Positions 16,551 through 26,000 of a stretch of 64,000 nt of DNA are shown here, piece by piece. The position numbers and the translations under genes were made by a program. The notes under the pieces are model-generated. The model was given only the letters and a program-made list of their open reading frames with translations. It was not told the DNA's origin and did no database searches. Position 1 is the first letter of the stretch; the number at the start of each line of letters is the position of its first letter. Source of the stretch: Xenorhabdus sp. BG5 (GTDB taxonomy: Bacteria; Pseudomonadota; Gammaproteobacteria; Enterobacterales; Enterobacteriaceae); contig NZ_JADEUG010000001.1 of NCBI RefSeq assembly GCF_015163665.1, positions 434,001 through 498,000 on the forward strand. The letters are read 5' to 3'.

Positions 16551-16769
16551 CTAGATTTCATTACTGATTCCGTGTGTCAGGTACAAATTGTCAGTATCAA
16601 TGTCCCTATCAAATATGACATATCTTGGCAAAACTTCGCCTTTAATCCACATTCTTATGCTGCAATTCGCTTGAGTCACTTCAATATCATAATGATCAAG
16701 TTTATGACGTAACTCAGGGTAATGCTCATCAAGCGCTGATAAAACGCTCTCTTCCAAGTTCATACTCAT
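16551..16769 (-). CDS. Small hypothetical protein
   Basis: A 72-residue acidic protein beginning MSMNLEESVLSALDEHYPEL. The frame is open from 16814, but GGGAGGTAG eight bases before the ATG at 16769 fixes the likely start. It has a helical N terminus and a beta-rich end (RMWIKGEVLPRYVIFDRDI). The family is not recognised. It lies between the CI-like gene and nqrE, pointing left. Confidence 0.55.
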   Translation of the reverse strand: MSMNLEESVLSALDEHYPELRHKLDHYDIEVTQANCSIRMWIKGEVLPRYVIFDRDIDTDNLYLTHGISNEI

Positions 16770-16860
16770 AAATCTACCTCCCATTTTTTTAAAAGATAGC
16801 TTTAAGTAATTCACTGTTTTATTTAAACTATAAACAGATTAACACACATAAGAGGAAATT

Positions 16861-17460
16861 ATGATTGAAAATCACTTAAATATACTCATTAAAGCAGCTT
16901 TTATTGAGAATATGGCTTTAAGTTTCTTCCTTGGAATGTGTACTTTTTTAGCTGTCTCTAAAGAGGTTAAAACCGCATTTAAACTGGGTGTAACAGTCAC
17001 TGTACTGCTTACATTAGCCACTCCAATCAATAACTTAATTTATAATTACATACTCAAAGAAAATACTCTCATTGAAGGAATAGATTTATCATTTCTGAAC
17101 TTTATAACCTTTATCGGTGTTTTAGCTGCTCTTGTCCAAATTTTGGAGATGTTTCTCGATAAATTTATTCCCTCCCTTTACCACTCGCTAGGAATTTTCC
17201 TGCCATTGCTCACTATTCACTGCGCGATTTTTGGCGCTACTATATTTATGGTTGAGCGAAACTATAACTTTGCTGAATCTATTACTTATGGCGCTGGTTG
17301 TGGCATTGGTTGGATGCTAGCGATTATTGCCCTAGCCGGACTACGAGAAAAAATGAAATACTCAAATATACCCAAAAGATTAAAGGGGTTAGGAATTACT
17401 TTTATCACTGTCGGCCTTATGTCACTTGGATTTATGTCATTCTCTGGGATATCAATTTAG
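16861..17460 (+). CDS. nqrE: NqrE subunit of Na+-translocating NADH:quinone reductase, stand-alone copy
   Basis: A 199-residue integral membrane protein with six helices. [48 protein letters not shown]-like [21 protein letters not shown] and [11 protein letters not shown] match NqrE closely. In the full complex NqrD and NqrE form a pseudo-symmetric core holding an Fe centre, with a Cys in each half; Cys27 and the HCAIFG Cys are kept. The other nqr genes are not adjacent. It is probably a second copy that has moved here, or a subunit with its own regulation. RBS AGAGGAAATT precedes the ATG. Confidence 0.9.
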   Translation: MIENHLNILIKAAFIENMALSFFLGMCTFLAVSKEVKTAFKLGVTVTVLLTLATPINNLIYNYILKENTLIEGIDLSFLNFITFIGVLAALVQILEMFLDKFIPSLYHSLGIFLPLLTIHCAIFGATIFMVERNYNFAESITYGAGCGIGWMLAIIALAGLREKMKYSNIPKRLKGLGITFITVGLMSLGFMSFSGISI

Positions 17461-17492
17461 TAAAATGAATAAATTAACTGATAAAAGTAAAA

Positions 17493-17514
17493 AAGCCGCG
17501 CAAACGCGAGGCTT
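17493..17514 (-). terminator. Terminator between nqrE and the exporter
   Basis: An imperfect GC hairpin (AAGCC-GCG / CGCG-AGGCTT) with a 4-base loop. On the minus strand it is followed by TTTTTTAC, so it ends the exporter gene; it may also stop nqrE transcription. Confidence 0.6.
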
Positions 17515-17566
17515 ATAATCCTGTCGAGGTATTCACAGGTCAATCCGCTGAACAACTTTGATCCGA

Positions 17567-18763
17567 CTATTCTTGCCTTCCATTGTTAATAAAGCAGGAC
17601 AAACAAAGTACTACGGTTGCCAGAGCCAGGCAATAAACGATAATCGGCCAGGTAGTGGCATTAGATAAAAGTGTAATGGTGAGTGTTCCGCCTATTCCCA
17701 ACAATACCCCACCCAAACAGGAGTAAAATGCTGTTGCAGTTCCGGCCATATGATCAAAACCTTGTAGTGCGCCATTAGGTGCGACTGAAATCGCCATAGA
17801 GATCCCAACACCGACAAGCCACATTGGGACGATGAAGCCAATTACCGACTCAGGTATGAGCGTTTCTCCAACAGATAGCAACAACGCTCCTGCCATCAGG
17901 CAAAACATCCCCGCCCGCAACGTATTTAGGGTTCCCCATCGGGTAATCAAACCACCCACACTTCGCGCAGTCACCATCATTGCGATAGCCACAGTTGCAA
18001 ATAGCAAGCTGAAAGTAATTTGTGATAATCCTTGTCGACTCATCATTACCCAAGGTGCAGTTGAAAAGAAAACGAAGAAACTCCCCAGCCCTGCACTGTA
18101 GCAGAGTGTGTACATCCAAAAATTCAGGCGCTTTACAGGAAGAAATAATTGCGACCACTGTAAGTCTGCCGTCCGTTGCCGTCTGGTTTCTGGACAGAGT
18201 TTCCAGACCACAATGACCGTAATTGACATAGCACATCCTAATAAACCAAAGATTGCGCGCCACCCCAACCAAATGTCAATCAATGTTCCGAGCAAAGGAG
18301 CCACTGCCGGAACCATAGCAAGCATAGAACCAAGCAAGCCATAGATCACATTGATTTCTTTACGGCCCGAATAGATATCGCGTACAGCCGCGAACATAGC
18401 TACGAGACATGCCGAAGCCCCACAGGCTTGAATAATGCGAAGACCTAAAAAAACTTCTGGCGATGAAGTAATGGCAAGGCCGAATGAAGCAACCGTATAA
18501 GCAATTCCACCGCTAAGCAAAACAGGACGGCGACCTAATCGATCTGACAGCGGGCCAAATAGAAGTTGGCCTACGCCTAACAGGATCATATATGCAGTCA
18601 GCGTTAGCTGGATCGCTCCGACTCCGGCACCAAGTGCATCAGCGATAAAAGGAATTACGGGCAGATACATATCCATAGCCAGTGATGCCAGTAAATTGAA
18701 TGGGGACAACAGTAATATTGTGGTGGTAAGAGAATATTGCCAGAAAAAATCTTTTGAGTGCAC
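17567..18763 (-). CDS. MFS drug exporter of the CmlA (chloramphenicol) type
   Basis: A 398-residue exporter with 12 predicted membrane helices, in the DHA1/Bcr-CflA group. It follows CmlA over its full length: LLLSPFNLLASLAMDMYLP, GQLLFGPLSDRLGRRPVLL, LRIIQACGASACLVAMFA, LQWSQLFLPVKRLNFW and SVAPNGALQGFDHMAGTATAFY. CmlA pumps phenicols out with the proton gradient. The start is GTG at 18763 behind TAGGAGA. A 7-codon leader and competing hairpins precede it, as in the inducible cmlA1 gene. Whether chloramphenicol is really the substrate needs testing; a related phenicol or self-made compound is possible. Confidence 0.85.
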   Translation of the reverse strand: MHSKDFFWQYSLTTTILLLSPFNLLASLAMDMYLPVIPFIADALGAGVGAIQLTLTAYMILLGVGQLLFGPLSDRLGRRPVLLSGGIAYTVASFGLAITSSPEVFLGLRIIQACGASACLVAMFAAVRDIYSGRKEINVIYGLLGSMLAMVPAVAPLLGTLIDIWLGWRAIFGLLGCAMSITVIVVWKLCPETRRQRTADLQWSQLFLPVKRLNFWMYTLCYSAGLGSFFVFFSTAPWVMMSRQGLSQITFSLLFATVAIAMMVTARSVGGLITRWGTLNTLRAGMFCLMAGALLLSVGETLIPESVIGFIVPMWLVGVGISMAISVAPNGALQGFDHMAGTATAFYSCLGGVLLGIGGTLTITLLSNATTWPIIVYCLALATVVLCLSCFINNGRQE

Positions 18764-18780
18764 GAATCCATCTCCTAAAG

Positions 18781-18804
18781 TTAAGAATTTGGCGGCGTGC
18801 TCAT
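18781..18804 (-). CDS. Leader peptide of the CmlA-like gene
   Basis: On the minus strand ATG-AGC-ACG-CCG-CCA-AAT-TCT-TAA encodes MSTPPNS, ending 17 bp before the GTG of the exporter. The leader of cmlA1 also begins MST. The Pro-Pro pair is a known slow point for ribosomes. The peptide overlaps one arm of a hairpin, so its translation would open that hairpin. AAGAAG at 13-18 bases upstream is a possible weak RBS. Confidence 0.5.
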   Translation of the reverse strand: MSTPPNS

Positions 18805-18862
18805 AGAATTAAGTGCTTCTTGAGAACGCCGCAACAACCGAAAAAACAGTGGTTGCTGCGGC
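18792..18862 (-). promoter_or_regulatory. Attenuator with two mutually exclusive hairpins
   Basis: Hairpin 1 joins 18851-18862 with 18828-18839 (GGTTGCTGCGGC / GCCGCAACAACC, one mismatch or G-T). Hairpin 2 joins 18826-18832 with 18792-18798 (ACGCCGC / GCGGCGT), the latter inside the leader peptide codons. Both use 18828-18832, so only one can form. This is the layout of a ribosome-controlled attenuator ahead of an antibiotic-resistance gene. Confidence 0.55.
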
Positions 18863-19192
18863 TTATCTATCTGTTTTGTGCATTGTCATATATGGGTTAT
18901 CCTGTGGCCTTAAATCACGAGGGTGTTTTATAAATAATTGTTTATTTTCAGATGGATAAGTGACTACTTCCCGCCCTATCGGGGCAAGGGTTTACGGCGG
19001 ATTTCGCTAAATACGCCACTCCTTTTAACCACCCGCGTTACCTGCATGTACTAGCAGGAAAATCAAGTATACCAGAACGCGTTCAACACACTCCAAAGAA
19101 AATCATGTAAAAACAAAACATTTGAGGCGTGTTTTGAACGGCTTAATTCTTAATTTTGAAAAGGCATATAGTTCGATGTTGGGACAACTGAG
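18863..19192. other. Non-coding stretch upstream of the exporter
   Basis: No gene is seen. It should hold the exporter promoter, but I see no clear -35/-10 pair. CGTTCAACACACTCC (19079-19093) and GGCGTGTTTTGAACG (19124-19138 region) form an imperfect inverted repeat that could be an operator or terminator. Confidence 0.4.
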
Positions 19193-19301
19193 GTATATAC
19201 TCAATAAACTTCAAGCTGCAATCCGCAAGACGAGGCGAGGCCTTATATTTCCCTGCTGCGCGGGGAAATATAACACGCATCTTGAAGTTGGATTGGTATA
19301 A
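19193..19301 (+). repeat. Dispersed palindromic repeat, copy A
   Basis: About 109 bp, from TATATACTCAATAAACTTCAAG to CTTGAAGTTGGATTGGTATA. It has a central hairpin (TATATTTCCC..GCGGGGAAATATA) and short outer inverted arms (CTTCAAG / CTTGAAG). The same element lies inverted at 57619-57727. It encodes nothing and looks like a MITE-like or REP-type element. Confidence 0.75.
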
Positions 19302-19445
19302 ATGAATTCAACAGAAACCAGACAATAATTAAATAGGGAAATATTAAAGCCAAACAGAATATTACATCCCCCTCACCAGAAAAAGAAGTGAAATATACCT
19401 ATAACCGCACCACCTTAGCAATAAATAAAGTGAATTGTTAATTAG

Positions 19446-19663
19446 TCAATATTTTATACTGCCAATAGTTAATTGTATATTTTTGACAAGGGTAAAATAA
19501 AAAAATATTATTGCGATTGGTATCAGAACCACTACCAAAAATATATCGCTTAAATAAAGCGAATATGAATAAAACTTAAACTTAACAATGCCGAGATGGT
19601 GGTGAATATAATACCCAGTAATGGGGAATCAGCCCAGCCTTTCAGTGGTAGGCTTCTGAACAT
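19446..19663 (-). pseudogene. Possible frameshifted small membrane protein
   Basis: On the minus strand ATG at 19663 (AAGG about 8 bases upstream) opens MFRSLPLKGWADSPLLGIIF and a hydrophobic run to TAA after 37 codons. A second frame continues the hydrophobic character (YLSDIFLVVVLIPIAIIFFY) to TGA at 19446. The two together would be a two-helix protein of about 72 residues with one frameshift. It may also be chance in AT-rich DNA. Confidence 0.3.
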
Positions 19664-19692
19664 TTTGGCGCCTTAATTAGGGATATTTAAAA

Positions 19693-20037
19693 ATGAAAGC
19701 ATTATCTATTATTGCTCTTGTATTTGCTGCTTTGTCTATCTTTATTCCTGTTGGTGGCGTATTTATCGCTATGTTCTGTAGTGTTCTTGTTCTAATGTCA
19801 TTTTATAAAAGCCCAACATTATCTGGTGTAACATTTGGTATAAACATCATTTCCACGGCTTTTTTATCTCCAAGCCTCATGGTAACGGCTGCCTCAATAC
19901 ACAGCGATGGTGGCGATGGCGTAGGGCTTTATTGGTTCTATGTTGGCTTTCATATAGTTCTTTTTGTATTGGCAATTATTATCTCAATGATTTTGAAGAA
20001 AAAAGCAAGTAAAAAAGAAACCGTTACAGCGAGTTAA
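19693..20037 (+). CDS. Small membrane protein
   Basis: A 114-residue protein with three hydrophobic segments (residues 1-38, 46-66 and 82-103) and a basic tail (KKKASKKE). The ATG has a modest RBS (TAGGGA). Family not recognised. It lies 131 bp upstream of the OB-fold protein on the same strand, and the two may be co-transcribed. Confidence 0.6.
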   Translation: MKALSIIALVFAALSIFIPVGGVFIAMFCSVLVLMSFYKSPTLSGVTFGINIISTAFLSPSLMVTAASIHSDGGDGVGLYWFYVGFHIVLFVLAIIISMILKKKASKKETVTAS

Positions 20038-20168
20038 TTGTAAAATACCCCCTAAAAATATGGGCAATAATTACACAATATCTGTATAAAAACCCCAAAA
20101 AACTTGACGTTAGATAATTAAATACACAATTAAAATAATTAGATAACTTAATGTATGTGGATATATAA

Positions 20169-20978
20169 ATGAAAAACGTATTGAAATGGGTAGGGATAGT
20201 ATTTGCTGTTCTTATCGTTATAGTCTTCATTACAGGAAATGATGAAAGTAAATCATCAAGTAGCAACGCTTCTGCGGCAACATCATCGAAAAAAGCAATT
20301 AAATTGACCGAAAATGAATTAAAAGTCGTCAAGGAGATGATTCACGATGAAGTGGAAAACAGCTTTGATGGAGGTAGTTCACAGCTAGATACAGAGTATT
20401 TAGCTGTATCAGCCAGAGAAATGCAAAAAGTCTACGCAGACAATGAAGCCAGAGGTGATAAGATCTACAAAGGTAAAAAAATTATCGTATCTGGTATTAT
20501 TGATTCAATAGATTCTAGCTTTGGCGATATTCCTGTTGTGACATTAAAAACAGGTGATATGTTTAATAAAGTGCATGTCAATTTTTCTAAAAAATATAGA
20601 GATCTTGCCGCTGAGTTAAATAAAAATCAAAAAGTTAAATACGCCTGCGTTGGTAGTAGTGTCATTATAGGATCTCCATCGGTGAGGGAATGTACTCCGG
20701 TTTCGGTTGCCGTAGATGAATTGGCCGAGAAGCTTGTATCATCTGCAAATAATGCTTTAAAAAATCCAAGTAAAGCAAGCGAGTATGATAAACAAATAAT
20801 TCTTTTTGCTAAGATTGCTTCTGTAGCAACAGAAGATTTTAAAACATGCAACGCCATTGATCAGAAATGTTTATCTTCTGCTATCTCTAAGTACGGCGAA
20901 GATAATTTGAAAAATAATGAAGAGATTAAGGCAGTAATGGAAAAATTAGGAGTAGAGCCCGCTACACTAGAAATATGA
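20169..20978 (+). CDS. Membrane-anchored OB-fold (tRNA_anti-like) protein
   Basis: A 269-residue protein. Residues 1-22 are a membrane anchor (VLKWVGIVFAVLIVIVFITG), followed by a Ser-rich linker. Residues about 75-175 resemble the tRNA_anti-like OB fold: Y..NE.RGDKIYKGKKIIVSGII, then VVTLKTG, and a CVGSSVIIGSPSVREC end with two Cys. The C-terminal 90 residues are helical with two more Cys. Such proteins are found in phages and mobile DNA; the function is unknown. A strong terminator follows. Confidence 0.65.
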   Translation: MKNVLKWVGIVFAVLIVIVFITGNDESKSSSSNASAATSSKKAIKLTENELKVVKEMIHDEVENSFDGGSSQLDTEYLAVSAREMQKVYADNEARGDKIYKGKKIIVSGIIDSIDSSFGDIPVVTLKTGDMFNKVHVNFSKKYRDLAAELNKNQKVKYACVGSSVIIGSPSVRECTPVSVAVDELAEKLVSSANNALKNPSKASEYDKQIILFAKIASVATEDFKTCNAIDQKCLSSAISKYGEDNLKNNEEIKAVMEKLGVEPATLEI

Positions 20979-20983
20979 ACCAC

Positions 20984-21002
20984 AGCCCCGAAAGGGGCTT
21001 TT
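20984..21002 (+). terminator. Terminator after the OB-fold gene
   Basis: AGCCCC and GGGGCT around a GAAA loop, followed by TTTT, seven bases after the stop codon. The GNRA-type tetraloop makes a stable hairpin. Confidence 0.85.
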
Positions 21003-21048
21003 CCCCTGCTAAATTTTGCGCATATTTTGTGTTTCCCATAAGTAAAAC

Positions 21049-21083
21049 AGCCCCTGAATAATCAGAAATCAGAGGCTTTTTAT
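21049..21083. terminator. Bidirectional terminator, mainly of putP
   Basis: AGCCCCTGA and TCAGAGGCT pair with one mismatch. TTTTTATTTT follows on the plus strand and TTTT on the minus strand, nine bases beyond the putP stop. It can serve both sides. Confidence 0.7.
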
Positions 21084-21092
21084 TTTATTGGG

Positions 21093-22577
21093 CTATTTGG
21101 TTTTATAATGCGCTTCTGCATCAGCAAAACGCTGTTGTGTTGCCTGACTTGGCGCTTTTCCTAGTAAGCTCACCACAATAATAGCAATCGTCGCGAAGAT
21201 AAAGCCTGGAATAATTTCATACAGTGAAAACCAGCGGTACTCCATCCAAACCAGTACAGTAATTGCCCCCACAAGCATACCTGCCAAGGCACCATTGCGA
21301 GTCATACGTTTCCACAATACCGAAATCAAAACCACCGGGCCAAACGCCGCACCAAACCCAGCCCAGGCATTACTGACTAAAGCCAATACCTTATTGTTCG
21401 GGTTAGTTGCGAGCATGATGGCAATGATTGCCACCAGCAAAACCATGATACGACCAACCCATACCAATTCTTTCTGGCTGGCTTTGGTGCGTATAAATGC
21501 TTTATAGAAATCTTCTGTCAGTGCACTAGAACAAACCAGCAACTGACAGCTCAATGTACTCATAACCGCAGCCAATACCGCAGACAGTAATATTCCGGTG
21601 ATCCACGGATTAAACAAGAGCACACCTAATTCTATAAAAATACGCTCACGGTTTTGCAATACTGACCCTGCCTGCTCCGGATATATTTCAAAATATGAGA
21701 TACCAAAGAAACCAACAGCCACAGTACCTGCAAGGCACAATAACATCCACGTTATACTGATACGACGGGCCTTATGAATAGTCTGGTGGGAATCTGCCGC
21801 CATGAAGCGAGCCAGAATGTGTGGTTGACCAAAATAGCCCAATCCCCATCCCAACAAAGAAACAATGGCAATAATATTCATATTCTTAAACATATCTAAA
21901 TAGGCTGGATTTTTTGCCTCAATAATATTGATAGCTGAGTCAACGCCTCCCACTTTGAACAAGACCAGCACAGGGACCAAAATCAAAGCAAAAATCATTA
22001 AAGTTGCCTGAACTGTATCCGTCCAGCTTACTGCAAGAAAACCGCCGAGGAAGGTATAAGCAATTGTCGCCAATGCACCCAGCCAAATCGCTTTTTCATA
22101 GCTGATACCAAACGTATTTTCAAACAACAGACCACCAGCCACAACACCCGATGCACAGTAAATAGTAAAGAAAATCAAGATAACCAGTGCAGAAATAATA
22201 CGCAGAATTTTGCTTTTATCTTCAAAGCGATTAGTAAAATAATCAGGTAATGTCAGTGCGTTATTACTCATTTCAGTATGTACGCGTAATCTACCTGCAA
22301 TCCATCGCCAATTCAGGTATGCCCCCAACAGCAGCCCTAATGCGATCCAACTTTCTGAAATACCAGAGAAAAAAATAGCCCCTGGCAACCCCATCAATAA
22401 CCAGCCACTCATATCAGAAGCGCCAGCAGATAATGCGGTTACCACACTGCCTAATCTTCGTCCACCCAATATGTAATCATCAAAATTCTTAGTGGAACGA
22501 TAAGCGGCAAAACCTATCAACAACATCCCTGCAATGTAGATAATGAAGGTAATAAGCATTGGTGAATTTACTGTCAT
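21093..22577 (-). CDS. putP: Na+/proline symporter PutP
   Basis: A 494-residue inner-membrane symporter of the SSS family with 13 predicted helices. It takes up proline with sodium. Family features include GGRRLGSVVTALSAGASDMSGWLLMGLPGA near helix 2 (with Asp and Ser residues of the Na+ site), LPDYFTNRFEDKSK, GYFGQPHILARFMA and STLSCQLLVCSSALTEDFYK. Length and sequence follow E. coli PutP. It is divergent from putA across the shared control region, so both should be repressed by PutA when proline is absent. Confidence 0.95.
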   Translation of the reverse strand: MTVNSPMLITFIIYIAGMLLIGFAAYRSTKNFDDYILGGRRLGSVVTALSAGASDMSGWLLMGLPGAIFFSGISESWIALGLLLGAYLNWRWIAGRLRVHTEMSNNALTLPDYFTNRFEDKSKILRIISALVILIFFTIYCASGVVAGGLLFENTFGISYEKAIWLGALATIAYTFLGGFLAVSWTDTVQATLMIFALILVPVLVLFKVGGVDSAINIIEAKNPAYLDMFKNMNIIAIVSLLGWGLGYFGQPHILARFMAADSHQTIHKARRISITWMLLCLAGTVAVGFFGISYFEIYPEQAGSVLQNRERIFIELGVLLFNPWITGILLSAVLAAVMSTLSCQLLVCSSALTEDFYKAFIRTKASQKELVWVGRIMVLLVAIIAIMLATNPNNKVLALVSNAWAGFGAAFGPVVLISVLWKRMTRNGALAGMLVGAITVLVWMEYRWFSLYEIIPGFIFATIAIIVVSLLGKAPSQATQQRFADAEAHYKTK

Positions 22578-23092
22578 GCAGGTTCTTCTCCATAGTGTTT
22601 TTTAAATTATGTCTCTGCAAATGGGTTATTTGCGTAAATGATGTCATCTATGCTTGAAGTACCTTTAAGTGATACCTCATCTTCTCTACCAGGCTGTAAC
22701 TAGTTGTACCTGAAGATGCCATTAGTTTTCATATGTACTATTTATGCTTGTAATTATTCTAAAATTACATTCTATCCTAATTTAGCTAAAACATTTTTAA
22801 CAACTAATTAACTGAATTTTTATAAAAAACGTTTGCTAAATCACATTTATCGCCCCAGAAGTTGTACCTTAAATTGAATAACTGGTTATACCTGAAATTT
22901 AACAATTATAATAAAACCAATAAATATCAATAAAATAAATAAAAATCAATAATAAGTTTCACTGAAAAAATAATGAAAACAAGATTAATTTCACAAATTT
23001 AGAATGACTGCTTTTAACAAAGTTGCACAAAGTTGCAACATGAAAGATATTGTTATGTAACTTGTTATAGTCTTACCTATTAAGGAGTGAAA
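22578..23092. promoter_or_regulatory. putP-putA control region with repeated motifs
   Basis: A 515-bp AT-rich intergenic region. GTTGCA, the core of PutA operators in E. coli, occurs twice ten bases apart (23022-23027 and 23032-23037), just before putA. Besides this, GTT(G/A)TACCT(G/T)AA occurs at 22703, 22861 and 22885, with a looser copy at 22657. These could be sites for a second regulator. No gene is present. Confidence 0.6.
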
Positions 23093-26000
23093 ATGGGTAG
23101 TACCACTATGGGTGTAAAGCTCGATGAAGCAACACGTAATCGAATCAAAGCCGCAGCACAACGAATTGAACGCACACCACACTGGCTAATTAAGCAAGCC
23201 ATTTTTAATTATCTTGAACGTCTGGAAAATGAGGGAAAGCTCCCAGAAATATCAGCAGGTCAGGATAACAAAGAAGAAATGATTTCCGAAGTAGAATCAC
23301 AGATTGAGGCGCCTTATCAACCATTTCTGGATTTTGCCGAACATATTTTGCCCCAATCGGTGAAACGTTCTGCAATTACTGCGACCTATCGCCTCCCCGA
23401 AACTCAAGCGGTCCCTATGCTGCTGCAACGTGCACAGCTACCAGAAGAACAAGCGAAAGTAGCTCACAAACTTGCTTATTCTATTGCTGAAAAGCTGCGT
23501 CAACAAAAACAGGGCATTGGCCGCTCAGGTTTGGTTCAGGGATTATTGCAAGAGTTTTCACTTTCTTCACAGGAAGGGGTGGCATTGATGTGCCTTGCCG
23601 AAGCGTTGTTACGTATCCCCGACAAAGCCACCCGCGATGCCTTGATCCGCGATAAAATCAGCAACGGCAACTGGCATTCTCATTTAGGTCAAAGCCCCTC
23701 CATGTTTGTCAACGCTGCAACGTGGGGCTTGTTGTTCACGGGCAAGCTGGTGTCCACCCATAATGAAGCCAAGTTATCCAAATCCTTAAATCGTATTATC
23801 AGCAAAAGCGGCGAGCCGTTGGTACGCAAGGGTGTAGATATGGCGATGCGCCTGATGGGAGAGCAATTTGTGACAGGAGAAACCATTGCCCAAGCCCTTG
23901 CCAACGCGCGCAAGCTGGAGGAAAAAGGCTTCCGTTATTCTTATGATATGCTCGGCGAGGCCGCATTAACCGAAGAAGATGCGCAAGCCTATATGGTTTC
24001 CTATCAGCAAGCAATCCACGCCATTGGCAAGGCATCAAATGGCCGTGGTATTTATGAAGGGCCAGGCATTTCCATCAAACTTTCAGCCCTACACCCGCGT
24101 TACAGCCGTGCCCAGTACGAACGTGTTATTGAGGAACTCTATCCTCGCCTGCTTTCCCTGACCTTACAGGCTCGCCAATATGATATCGGTATCAATATTG
24201 ATGCAGAAGAAGCTGATCGTCTGGAAATCTCCCTCGATTTGCTGGAAAAATTGTGTTTCGAATCAAAACTGGAAGGCTGGAACGGTATTGGTTTTGTCAT
24301 TCAGGCTTACCAAAAACGCTGTCCTTTCGTCATCGACAGCATTATTGATTTGGCACAACGCAGTCGTCACAGATTGATGATCCGGCTGGTGAAAGGGGCT
24401 TACTGGGATAGTGAAATTAAACGTGCCCAAATCGATGGTTTGGAAGACTATCCGGTCTATACCCGCAAGATCTATACCGACGTTTCTTACCTTGCCTGTG
24501 CCCGCAAACTGCTCACTGTCCCTAATTTGATCTACCCACAATTTGCTACTCATAACGCTCATACTTTATCCGCTATTTATCATCTGGCTGGACAAAACTA
24601 TTATCCTGGACAATATGAGTTCCAATGTCTGCATGGCATGGGTGAGCCGCTTTATGAACAAGTCGTCGGCAAGATCTCAGAAGGTAAACTCAATCGCCCA
24701 TGTCGTATTTACGCACCGGTAGGCACACACGAAACATTACTGGCCTATTTGGTGCGCCGTCTGCTGGAAAATGGGGCTAATACGTCGTTTGTTAATCGCA
24801 TTGCCGATACGTCATTGCCAATTGATGAACTGGTCGCTGATCCGGTGAAAATAATACAGGAATTAGCCCAAGCCGAAGGGCAAATCGGCCTGCCGCATCC
24901 CAAAATCCCTCTGCCACGTGATTTATACGGCAAAAACCGGGTTAATTCATTGGGATTAGATCTCTCCAATGAACATCGTTTAGCTTCTCTTTCCAGCGCC
25001 CTGCTCAGTTCTTCAATAGAAATGTGGAACAGCGAACCGTTGTTAGGTGGTGATTACCAACCGACAGGAGAACTGCCTGCAATTAAGCCAGTGAATAATC
25101 CCGCCATAAATTCCGATATTGTGGGTTATGTTCGTGAAACCACTGAAAAAGAAGTCAGCCACGCGCTGGACGTGGCTACCGATGCCGGCGCAATTTGGTT
25201 TGCCACTCCCCCTTCAGAACGCGCCGCAATTTTAGTGCGTGCAGCAGAGTTGATGGAAAATGACCTGCAATCTTTGCTTGGCATTCTGGTTCGTGAAGCG
25301 GGTAAAACATTCAACAATGCGATTGCCGAAGTGCGCGAAGCCGTAGATTTTCTTCATTATTACGCGAGCCAGGTTCGCCAAGATTTCGCCAATGATACCC
25401 ACCGCCCACTGGGACCTGTCGTGTGTATCAGCCCGTGGAACTTCCCGCTGGCAATTTTCACCGGCCAAATCGCCGCTGCATTGGCAGCAGGTAATAGTGT
25501 TCTGGCAAAACCCGCAGAACAGACGCCACTTATTGCCGCCGTTGCAGTAAAAATATTGCACCAAGCGGGTATTCCGCGCGAGGTGCTGCAATTACTGCCC
25601 GGACAAGGGGAAACGGTGGGAGCGCTACTGGTTGGCGATGAACGTGTACGCGGTGTGATGTTTACCGGCTCTACCGCAGTTGCCAGCTTGTTGCAGCGCA
25701 ATATTGCTGGCCGCCTTGATGCACAAGGTCGCCCAACACCGTTGATTGCAGAAACCGGTGGCCTAAATGCCATGATCATAGATTCCTCCGCGCTAACCGA
25801 ACAAGTTGTTACTGATGTCATCGCCTCTGCTTTTGACAGTGCAGGCCAGCGCTGTTCTGCCCTGCGTATCCTGTGTGTTCAGGAAGATGTCGCTGAAAGG
25901 ACTCTCGCCATGCTAAAAGGCGCGATGGCTGAATGCCGGATGGGTAATACTGAGCATTTATACACAGATATTGGCCCTGTCATTGATGCAGAAGCCAAAG

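Noticed and set aside
18940-19060. Integron attC site near the CmlA-like gene
   Set aside because: A CCGCC/GGCGG pair exists, but the conserved attC end boxes are not visible.
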